Of a DNA stretch of 64,000 bases, positions 37,072-43,528 are shown in pieces (position 1 is the first letter of the stretch; every line of letters begins with the position of its first letter). The position numbers and the translations under genes were made by a program. The notes under the pieces are model-generated. The model did no database searches and was not told where the DNA came from. It was given only the letters and a program-made list of their open reading frames with translations. Location: NCBI GenBank assembly GCA_902362455.1, contig CABIWJ010000001.1:62001-126000 (forward strand), given 5' to 3'. This stretch comes from Eubacteriaceae bacterium (GTDB lineage Bacteria; Bacillota; Clostridia; Lachnospirales; Lachnospiraceae).

Positions 37072-38670
37072 ATGGCAGAATCAGATAACGGCAAAGATTT
37101 AATTAGCGTATTATGGAATGGAGCAGATATTTTGCGCTCTAAAATGGATGCAAATGAGTATAAGGATTACTTATTAGGAATAGTATTTTATAAGTATTTA
37201 TCAGATTCTTTTCTGATTGAAGTATATGATTTAATATATGATGAAAGACCTGAAAATCTAAAAGAAGCATTAGAGGCATATAAAGAGGCATTAGAATATG
37301 AGAGTGCAGAAGTATTAAAAGGACAGATAAAGTCAAGATGTCATTATATAATAGAACCCGAATTGACATATACAAGTTTTGCAGAGGCGGCAAAAAATAA
37401 TGCATTTAATCGTGAACAGCTACAAAAAGGATTTAACAATATTGAGCAGAGTGATCCTTTATTTGCAGATTTATTTACGGATATTGATTTATATTCTAAC
37501 AGACTTGGGACAGGCGATCAGAAACAGAGTGATACAATATCTAACCTGATTAAGGAGATTGATAAAGCAGATTTACTTAATTCTGATACAGAAGTGCTTG
37601 GAAATGCATATGAGTATTTGATTGGACAATTTGCTTCTGAAACAGGAAAAAAAGCAGGAGAATTCTATACACCTCAGGCGGTATCAAAGATTTTAACGAA
37701 AATAGCAATTGCAGGTCAGGAATCAAAGAGAGGTCTGTCTATATACGACCCATGTATGGGTTCAGGCTCACTTTTATTAAATGCTAAGAAATACTCGACA
37801 GAGCCACAGTATATCAGATATTACGGACAGGAATTAAATGTGTCTACATACAATCTGGCGAGAATGAATATGTTTTTGCATGGAGTTGATCCACAGAACC
37901 AGACTCTTCGTAATGGTGATACACTTGATGGAGATTGGCCTACAGGAGAAGAGACAGATTTCAATATGGTACTTATGAATCCACCATATTCTGCTAAATG
38001 GAGTGCAGCACCAGGCTTCCTACAAGATGAAAGATTTAGTGATTACGGAGTACTTGCACCTAAATCAAAAGCAGATTATGCATTTTTACTTCATGGATTA
38101 TATCATCTTAAGAATAACGGAACTATGGCTATTGTTTTACCACATGGAGTGTTGTTCAGAGGTGCAGCCGAGGGCAAAATAAGAGAAAAATTACTTAGAG
38201 CAGGGAATATATATGCTGTTATCGGACTTCCTGCAAATTTATTCTATAATACTTCTATTCCAACCTGTATTGTCGTATTAAAGAAACATAGGGATGGACG
38301 AGATGTGTTATTCATAGATGCATCAAAAAAGTTTGACAAGGGCAAGAAACAGAATTCAATGACAGATGAACACATAGAAGAAGTCATTAATTTATATAAC
38401 AACAGAGAAACAGTCGAGAAAGAAGCTTATCTGGCAAGCTTTGAAGATATAGAAAAGAATGATTTTAATCTCAATATTCCACGATATGTTGATAATTTCG
38501 AAAAGGAAGAAGAAATAGATATAAATGCATTACTTGATGAAATGAAGCAGACCGATGAAGAAATTGTACAGACAGAGACGGAGTTTGTGTCACTTCTTAA
38601 GGAACTCACAACTTCGGATGAAAATATTATGGCTTCTTTGGAACGCTATATTAGTATGATGGAGAGGTGA
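37072..38670 (+). CDS. hsdM: Type I restriction-modification methyltransferase subunit
   Basis: N6-adenine methyltransferase that works as M2S with HsdS. 532 residues; GGAGG upstream of ATG 37072. The N-terminal helical domain (ISVLWNGADILRSKMDANEYKDYLLG) precedes the N6_Mtase core: KKAGEFYTPQAVSKIL (about residue 197), the SAM-binding DPCMGSGSLLLNA (about 225) and catalytic NPPYSAKW (about 302). The C-terminal helices contact HsdS. hsdS starts within a few bases of the stop codon, giving tight coupling. Confidence 0.97.
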   Translation: MAESDNGKDLISVLWNGADILRSKMDANEYKDYLLGIVFYKYLSDSFLIEVYDLIYDERPENLKEALEAYKEALEYESAEVLKGQIKSRCHYIIEPELTYTSFAEAAKNNAFNREQLQKGFNNIEQSDPLFADLFTDIDLYSNRLGTGDQKQSDTISNLIKEIDKADLLNSDTEVLGNAYEYLIGQFASETGKKAGEFYTPQAVSKILTKIAIAGQESKRGLSIYDPCMGSGSLLLNAKKYSTEPQYIRYYGQELNVSTYNLARMNMFLHGVDPQNQTLRNGDTLDGDWPTGEETDFNMVLMNPPYSAKWSAAPGFLQDERFSDYGVLAPKSKADYAFLLHGLYHLKNNGTMAIVLPHGVLFRGAAEGKIREKLLRAGNIYAVIGLPANLFYNTSIPTCIVVLKKHRDGRDVLFIDASKKFDKGKKQNSMTDEHIEEVINLYNNRETVEKEAYLASFEDIEKNDFNLNIPRYVDNFEKEEEIDINALLDEMKQTDEEIVQTETEFVSLLKELTTSDENIMASLERYISMMER

Positions 38671-38675
38671 TGAGT

Positions 38676-39878
38676 ATGAAAAAACCAAAGATTAGATTTA
38701 AAGGTTATACGGAAGATTGGGAACAGCGTAAGTTGGGGGATATAGCTGATGTAACAAAACTTGCGGGGTTTGAATTTACTGAACATGTTGTCTATTCAGA
38801 TGAGGGCAATATTATCGCATTGCGAGGATTGAACATAAAAAATGGTCAGTTGATTTTAGATGATGTTAAGTATATAGATGGAAGTAATTTTTCTAAACTA
38901 AGTCGTAGTAAGTTATTTATAGATGACATCATGTTTACCTATGTCGGTACTGTTGGTGAAGTAGCTATAATCAAGGAAAATGATAGATTTTATCTTGCAC
39001 CGAATGTTTCGAGAATTAGAGTTAAAAGTGATGATTCACCCAAATTCATTAGCCATTATATGAGGACAGATAATTTTAAAAACAAGGTGATTTTTCCGTT
39101 AATTGCAACTTCATCACAGCCAGCACTAAGCATGGAAAATATTAGAAAATTTACTATTAATATTCCTATAAGCAGAGAAGAACAAGACTGTTTAGCAAAA
39201 TATTTTGATAACCTCGACCAACTCATCACTCTTCACCAGCGAAAGTGTAATCAAGCTAAAAAATTAAAAAAATATATGCTACAAAAAATGTTTCCACAAA
39301 ATGGTGAAAAGATTCCGGAGATTAGATTTGATGGATTTACTGACGATTGGGAACAGCGTAAGTTGGGGGATATATGTCAAGTTATAATGGGACAATCTCC
39401 TGATGGTTCAACATATAGTGAAGAACCAAGTGATTATATTTTAGTTCAAGGGAATGCTGATTTAAAAGATGGATGGGTAGAACCAAGAATTTGGACTACA
39501 CAAAAGACAAAAACTGCACAGGCAGGAGATTTGATTATGAGTGTTCGCGCACCAGCAGGAACAATGGGTAAAACTGCCTATGATGTAGTACTTGGCAGGG
39601 GCGTGGCAGGGATTAAAGGCAACGAGTTTGTATATCAATCACTTGTAAAAATGGATTCCGATGGTTATTGGAAAAAGATGGCTGCTGGATCAACTTTCGA
39701 ATCTATAAATTCAGATGTTGTAAAAAATGCAGAAATGCCTATACCGCAAGATATAGAGGAACAAGGTAAAAACGGTTTATGTTTTATGACCCTCGACCAC
39801 CTCATCACTCTTCACCAAAGAAAGTGCGATGAAATGAAAAAAATCAAGAAATTTATGTTGCAAAATATGTTTGTATAG
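38676..39878 (+). CDS. hsdS: Type I restriction specificity subunit, complete
   Basis: Two target-recognition domains (TRDs) set the DNA sequence methylated and cut. ATG 38676 lies 9 bases after GGAGAGG; 400 residues. TRD1 starts at EDWEQRKLGDIAD (about residue 13) and ends at LDQLITLHQRK; a helix (KKLKKYMLQKMFPQNGEKIP) links it to TRD2, which begins at DDWEQRKLGDICQ and ends at LDHLITLHQRK plus the helix EMKKIKKFMLQNMF. The two halves share near-identical DNA at both edges, matching the two downstream silent cassettes, so TRD2 can be exchanged. Confidence 0.95.
   Translation: MKKPKIRFKGYTEDWEQRKLGDIADVTKLAGFEFTEHVVYSDEGNIIALRGLNIKNGQLILDDVKYIDGSNFSKLSRSKLFIDDIMFTYVGTVGEVAIIKENDRFYLAPNVSRIRVKSDDSPKFISHYMRTDNFKNKVIFPLIATSSQPALSMENIRKFTINIPISREEQDCLAKYFDNLDQLITLHQRKCNQAKKLKKYMLQKMFPQNGEKIPEIRFDGFTDDWEQRKLGDICQVIMGQSPDGSTYSEEPSDYILVQGNADLKDGWVEPRIWTTQKTKTAQAGDLIMSVRAPAGTMGKTAYDVVLGRGVAGIKGNEFVYQSLVKMDSDGYWKKMAAGSTFESINSDVVKNAEMPIPQDIEEQGKNGLCFMTLDHLITLHQRKCDEMKKIKKFMLQNMFV
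38715..38740 (+). repeat. hsdS start repeat A
   Basis: Begins GATTGGGAACAGCGTAAG; opens TRD1. Core CAGCGTAAG at 38724-38732. Confidence 0.9.
39212..39247 (+). repeat. hsdS end repeat 1
   Basis: CCTCGACCAACTCATCACTC then TTCACCAGCGAAAGTG; closes TRD1. CAGCGAAAG at 39237-39245 differs from the start-repeat core by one base. Confidence 0.9.
39345..39370 (+). repeat. hsdS start repeat B
   Basis: Identical over 26 bases to repeat A; opens TRD2. Core CAGCGTAAG at 39354-39362. Confidence 0.92.
39791..39826 (+). repeat. hsdS end repeat 2
   Basis: CCTCGACCACCTCATCACTC then TTCACCAAAGAAAGTG; closes TRD2. The core is the most diverged of the set. Confidence 0.88.
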
Positions 39879-39893
39879 GAGGAAATGTGCAAA

Positions 39894-40547
39894 ATGAACA
39901 AAATTATTTTATATCATGGTACTCCTAACAAGGTTGTTGAACCAATATTTGGTGGTGGCGATGATAAACATGATTATGGAAAAGGATTTTATTTGACTGA
40001 AAATATAGAGCTCGCTAAGGAATGGGCGGTATGCAGACCAAATGAAACTAATGGATGGGTTCACAAGTATGAATTAGATTGCGAAGGTTTAAAAATATTA
40101 GATTTTCAGGAAAAAGATGTTTTGTCATGGCTTGCAGAATTGATGAAACATCGTGATGCGGCAGATACGAAACGATATAGAATGTTGGCAAAAAAATTTA
40201 TTGAAAAATATGGAATAGACACCAACGAATATGATGTTATAAAGGGATGGCGTGCTAATGCATCATATTTCTATATTGCTAAAGAATTTGTTAGAGATAA
40301 CATAGATATGGATATACTTGAAGAATTACTTTCTCTTGGTGGATTGGGAATTCAGTATTGTATAAAATCAGAATTAGCATATTCAAAATTGCATGAAATT
40401 TGTGAAGATTTGCTTTTGGTAAATTACAATGAGTTCAATAATAGATATAATCTGAGAGATGTTGAAGCTAGAAAGAATATGCGAAATTTAGTGAATTCTG
40501 ATGCTAATAAAGTAACTAAAGTATTTAGTACACTGTTCGAGAGGTGA
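39894..40547 (+). CDS. DUF3990 putative ADP-ribosyltransferase, module 1
   Basis: ATG 39894 lies 11 bases after AGGAGG (ATG 39885 would be only 2 away); about 217 residues. The N-terminal half follows DUF3990, a family of the ADP-ribosyltransferase fold: ILYHGTPNKV (His of the H-Y-E pattern), KHDYGKGFYLTENIELAKEWA (Tyr block), VHKYELDCEGLKILDF, EYDVIKGWRAN. The C-terminal half (VRDNIDMDILEELLSLGGLGIQYC) may regulate it. No signal peptide, so it acts in the cytosol. It begins 15 bases after hsdS and is followed by an overlapping small gene and a NADAR gene, a toxin-antitoxin-like layout. Activity is inference. Confidence 0.72.
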   Translation: MNKIILYHGTPNKVVEPIFGGGDDKHDYGKGFYLTENIELAKEWAVCRPNETNGWVHKYELDCEGLKILDFQEKDVLSWLAELMKHRDAADTKRYRMLAKKFIEKYGIDTNEYDVIKGWRANASYFYIAKEFVRDNIDMDILEELLSLGGLGIQYCIKSELAYSKLHEICEDLLLVNYNEFNNRYNLRDVEARKNMRNLVNSDANKVTKVFSTLFER

Positions 40548-40552
40548 TGAAA

Positions 40553-40969
40553 ATGAGAGCATACTCAGATGTATATTTAGGAGATGTTGTAGAGAATCAA
40601 GGAAAATTATTTGATTATGTGGCACAGGAATATCCTGATAAAGATACTGAGGATTTCATACAAACATATATGGCAAGTAAAACCAGAAGAAGCATAGATG
40701 AAGCGAAAGCATATGTTAATACCATGGATTCTATGGAATTATGGAAATATTTTCAAGAAAATGAACAATATAAATTAAAACCCGGAAAAGCACTTGATGG
40801 TTTTTTGCCAGACTGGGTAGGCGAATTTTATGCATACTATCAATGGTATTATAATAAGCCTAGTGATGAAATTGTAAAAAAAATACCAATTGATTTTTTG
40901 AAGAAAGCATATTACGGACTTCATGACCTTGATTTAGATTTGGCGGTTCAGAAAGTTGGTGAGGTATAG
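40553..40969 (+). CDS. Small partner gene of the DUF3990 module 1
   Basis: The stop of the DUF3990 gene overlaps the start region (GTG 40544, ATG 40547 or ATG 40553; the last has the best spacing to GAGAGG); about 139 residues. The product is acidic and helical with an aromatic core (DWVGEFYAYYQWYYNKPSDEI) and ends KKAYYGLHDLDLDLAVQKVGE. I recall similar short genes beside DUF3990 genes in Clostridia, but cannot name a family with certainty. Overlap on both sides with the ART-like gene and NADAR gene suggests one co-translated unit, perhaps antitoxin or adaptor. Confidence 0.65.
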   Translation: MRAYSDVYLGDVVENQGKLFDYVAQEYPDKDTEDFIQTYMASKTRRSIDEAKAYVNTMDSMELWKYFQENEQYKLKPGKALDGFLPDWVGEFYAYYQWYYNKPSDEIVKKIPIDFLKKAYYGLHDLDLDLAVQKVGEV

Positions 40970-41445
40970 TGAACATAATATGTTTTCATAACCCTGATGA
41001 AGAAAATGGATTTTTAAGTAATTGGTATCTTTCTAAATTTGTAGTAAACGAAATAGAATACACATCAATGGAACAGTATATGATGTATCAAAAGGCAATT
41101 TATTTCAATGATAATGATATTGCAGAACAGATTTTAGAAACACAAGATGTAGCACAAATTAAAGGTTTAGGTCGTCTTGTATCAAACTACAATGATAATA
41201 TTTGGAATGGTATTAGACAAATCATTGTTTATGAAGGATTAATTGCTAAATTTACACAGAATGAAAATCTTTATAAAAATTTAAAAGATACAAAAAATGC
41301 AATATTAGCAGAATGTGCAGTAAGGGATTGCATTTGGGGAATCGGATTATCTATGACTGACCCTAAAAGATTAGATATAAACGAATGGAAAGGGCAAAAT
41401 TTACTGGGATATTCACTAATGTTGGTTAGAAATAAGCTAAAATAA
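40969..41445 (+). CDS. NADAR-family ADP-ribosyl-guanine glycosidase-like protein
   Basis: Its GTG start shares a base with the previous stop (TAGTG); 158 residues, the usual NADAR/YbiA length. Motifs: FHNPDEENGFLSNWY, VNEIEYTSMEQYMMYQKAIYF (Glu and Gln of the pocket), AECAVRDCIWGIGLSM and NLLGYSLMLVRNKL. NADAR proteins cleave the N-glycosidic bond of ADP-ribose attached to guanine and serve as antitoxins to DarT-type transferases. Placement behind a DUF3990 gene suggests it reverses that enzyme's mark. Its stop overlaps the ATG of the next hsdS cassette (TAATG), tying it to the array. Confidence 0.85.
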   Translation: MNIICFHNPDEENGFLSNWYLSKFVVNEIEYTSMEQYMMYQKAIYFNDNDIAEQILETQDVAQIKGLGRLVSNYNDNIWNGIRQIIVYEGLIAKFTQNENLYKNLKDTKNAILAECAVRDCIWGIGLSMTDPKRLDINEWKGQNLLGYSLMLVRNKLK

Positions 41446-41978
41446 TGGCTATAGATTGGGAACAGCGTAAGTTGGGGGAGGTTGCAGCTTCTTTTGAATA
41501 CGGATTGAATGCAGCAGCAAAAGAATATGATGACGAAAATAAATATATTAGAATTACAGATATTGACGATAACACACATGAGTTTTTAACAGATAGTCTT
41601 ACTTCTCCAGATATTGATTTAACTGGTGCAGATAATTACAAACTAACTGAAGGAGATATTCTGTTTGCAAGAACAGGTGCAAGTGTCGGAAAATCTTATA
41701 TTTACAGGAATTCTGATGGATTAGTTTACTATGCAGGATTCTTGATTCGAGCAAGAATTAAAGAAGAATATGATGCGGAATTTGTATTTCAGAATACTTT
41801 GACAGACAGATATAACAAGTATATTGCTGTAACTTCTCAACGTTCTGGACAACCAGGAGTAAATGCACAGGAATATGCAGAATTTGAAATTAAAGTTCCT
41901 AAAAAGGAAGAACAGACCAAAATCGGAGCGTATTTTAAACAATTAGACCACCTCATCACTCTTCACCAGCATAAGTAA
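41445..41978 (+). CDS. Half-hsdS cassette (TRD3)
   Basis: 177 residues holding a single recognition domain. It begins DWEQRKLGEVAASF right after the shared stop/start TAATG, includes a complete TRD (ILFARTGASVGKSYIYRN, QRSGQPGVNAQEYAEFEIKVP) and ends LDHLITLHQHK then TAA inside the end repeat, lacking the C-terminal helix of full HsdS. It can be read as a silent donor for TRD2 or as a co-translated half subunit that could dimerise. Same strand and start repeat as hsdS. Confidence 0.85.
   Translation: MAIDWEQRKLGEVAASFEYGLNAAAKEYDDENKYIRITDIDDNTHEFLTDSLTSPDIDLTGADNYKLTEGDILFARTGASVGKSYIYRNSDGLVYYAGFLIRARIKEEYDAEFVFQNTLTDRYNKYIAVTSQRSGQPGVNAQEYAEFEIKVPKKEEQTKIGAYFKQLDHLITLHQHK
41454..41480 (+). 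repeat. hsdS start repeat C
   Basis: Same 26 bases as repeats A and B, continuing GGAGG; opens TRD3. Core CAGCGTAAG at 41463-41471. Confidence 0.92.
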
Positions 41979-41982
41979 TTTT
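41946..41982 (+). repeat. hsdS end repeat 3
   Basis: GACCACCTCATCACTCTTCA then CCAGCATAAGTAATTTT. CAGCATAAG at 41967-41975; the in-frame TAA ends the cassette. Confidence 0.9.
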
Positions 41983-42032
41983 GGTAATAAAAATAAAATT
42001 AATATAAAAAATGTCGTGGAAGGAGGCACTTT

Positions 42033-42509
42033 ATGAAAAAAGAAAGTATAGAATTGTATCATGGAAGTGGAGAAATTATTTATTTTCCTGAAGTAAGAAA
42101 AACAAAATACACAAAAGATTTTTCATGGGGCTTTTACTGTACTAAAAATTATGAACAAGCTAGTAGATGGGCGGAAAGAAAACATAGTAATGGTGTGGTT
42201 AATGTATATAGATATACTGAAAATGAAGAATTAAATATTAAAAAGTTTGAAAAAATGACGGACGAATGGCTTGATTTTATAGCTGATTGTCGTGCGGGAA
42301 AAGTTCATGAATATGATATAGTTGAGGGACCTATGGCTGATGATACAATTTGGAATTTTGTTAATGATTTTCTTAATGGAAATATAAGCAGAAGTGTTTT
42401 TTGGGAATATGCTAAATTTAAACATCCAACACACCAGATAAGTTTTCATAGTTTGCGTGCATTGGAGTGTTTAGAATTTGAAAGGAGCGTAAAACTATAT
42501 GAAGAATGA
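42033..42509 (+). CDS. DUF3990 putative ADP-ribosyltransferase, module 2
   Basis: 158 residues; GGAAGGAGG precedes ATG 42033. It matches DUF3990 more plainly than the module 1 protein: IELYHGSGEIIYFPEVRK, KDFSWGFYCTKNYEQASRWAER, NGVVNVYRYTENEELNIKKF, EYDIVEGPMADDTIW, and a C-terminal HQISFHSLRALECLEF. His (YHGS) and Tyr (GFYCT) of the ART pattern are kept. It overlaps the next small gene by 11 bases. Likely an intracellular ADP-ribosyltransferase toxin or effector; the target is unknown. Confidence 0.8.
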   Translation: MKKESIELYHGSGEIIYFPEVRKTKYTKDFSWGFYCTKNYEQASRWAERKHSNGVVNVYRYTENEELNIKKFEKMTDEWLDFIADCRAGKVHEYDIVEGPMADDTIWNFVNDFLNGNISRSVFWEYAKFKHPTHQISFHSLRALECLEFERSVKLYEE

Positions 42510-42939
42510 AGATGATTTATTTTTTGTATGTACAATGATAGAATGTGTTGCCAGAACGACTCATAATAAACCTAAGGATATTGTAGCGAAAATATCAGAT
42601 AGTGAATTGATACATGAATTAAAAGTTGCGAGTGTTAATCATTGTTTGTCATTTGAACAGATATGCGATGAGTGGATTGAAAAATTCCATATACAAAATG
42701 GTAAATTTGAAAATATATCAGAGTGTAAATATAATGTTCCGACCGAAACATCAATTGGCAGAGTCTATCAGACATTAATATCAAATGTTTGTGAGTCAGA
42801 TGAAGAACTTATTTCTACAATTAGAAGAGTATATAATTCGTTTATTAGTGATGAAATATCAAATTTTAATTCAAATGTATACTATTCAAATCCTGATTAT
42901 ATAAAATGTTCCTATGAGGCTGGAGAATTATTAGCATAA
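42499..42939 (+). CDS. Small partner gene of the DUF3990 module 2
   Basis: 146 residues; AAAGGAG lies upstream inside the DUF3990 gene, which it overlaps by 11 bases. Helical, soluble: DLFFVCTMIECVARTTHNK, VASVNHCLSFEQICDEWIEKF, VPTETSIGRVYQTLIS, SNVYYSNPDYIKCSYEAGELL. No NADAR gene is present in this module, so this protein is the only candidate antitoxin. It is not clearly similar to the 139-residue partner in module 1. The stop codon abuts the TTG that opens the next hsdS cassette. Confidence 0.68.
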   Translation: MKNEDDLFFVCTMIECVARTTHNKPKDIVAKISDSELIHELKVASVNHCLSFEQICDEWIEKFHIQNGKFENISECKYNVPTETSIGRVYQTLISNVCESDEELISTIRRVYNSFISDEISNFNSNVYYSNPDYIKCSYEAGELLA

Positions 42940-43443
42940 TTGACAAATGTTTGGGAACAGCGTAAGTTGGGGGAGGTTTTAAAAGAACGTTCAGAAAGAG
43001 CAATTGGTGATGAAGAATTATTATCTGTAACGATTGGTAATGGCGTTATTAAGCAAGTAGATTCAGATAAAAGAAATACAGCTTCTGAAGATAAAAGTAA
43101 TTATAAAAAGGTAAGAAAAGGAGATTTACCATATAACTCTATGAGAATGTGGCAAGGTGCTGTCGGAAACTCAGAATATGAAGGAATAGTAAGTCCTGCA
43201 TACACTGTATTAGTTCCAACGGATGAATCAAATAGTAAGTTTTTCGAGGAGTTATTTAAAAAGAAATCCACTTTGCAAATATTCCAAAGATGGTCTCAAG
43301 GGTTAACCTCTGACACATGGAATTTAAAATATCCAGCATTATCTACTATTCGGTTTTTTATTCCATCAGTGGAAGAACAAACAAAAATTGCGGAGTATTT
43401 TAGTTCCCTCGACCAACTCATCACTCTTCACCAGCATAAGTAA
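42940..43443 (+). CDS. Half-hsdS cassette (TRD4)
   Basis: 167 residues from a TTG directly after the previous TAA. Starts VWEQRKLGEVLKERSERA, holds one TRD (LPYNSMRMWQGAVGNSEYEGIVSPAYTVL, WSQGLTSDTWNLKYP) and ends LDQLITLHQHK then TAA in the end repeat, as TRD3 does. No ribosome site of its own is obvious, so it is either coupled to the upstream gene or silent. It is the last cassette before hsdR. Confidence 0.83.
   Translation: MTNVWEQRKLGEVLKERSERAIGDEELLSVTIGNGVIKQVDSDKRNTASEDKSNYKKVRKGDLPYNSMRMWQGAVGNSEYEGIVSPAYTVLVPTDESNSKFFEELFKKKSTLQIFQRWSQGLTSDTWNLKYPALSTIRFFIPSVEEQTKIAEYFSSLDQLITLHQHK
42950..42976 (+). repeat. hsdS start repeat D
   Basis: TTTGGGAACAGCGTAAG then TTGGGGGAGG; opens TRD4, differing from repeat C only at its left edge. 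Core CAGCGTAAG at 42958-42966. Confidence 0.92.
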
Positions 43444-43448
43444 TTTTT
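43407..43448 (+). repeat. hsdS end repeat 4
   Basis: CCTCGACCAACTCATCACTC, then TTCACCAGCATAAG and TAATTTTT; shares its right part with end repeat 3 and its left part with end repeat 1, a mosaic expected from recombination. CAGCATAAG at 43432-43440. Confidence 0.9.
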
Positions 43449-43528
43449 TAACCACATTTTCACACGAAAAACAACGAGTTTTAAATGAATTTTATAATTA
43501 ATAAACGATAGAAAAGGAGATATTTATA

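Noticed and set aside
38676-43443. Classical invertible hsdS locus
   Set aside because: I looked for reversed hsdS copies on the minus strand and found none; all start repeats point the same way, so inversion between them is not possible.
38715-43448. hsdS repeats as a CRISPR array
   Set aside because: Repeats are inside coding frames, 100s of bases apart, and encode conserved HsdS residues.
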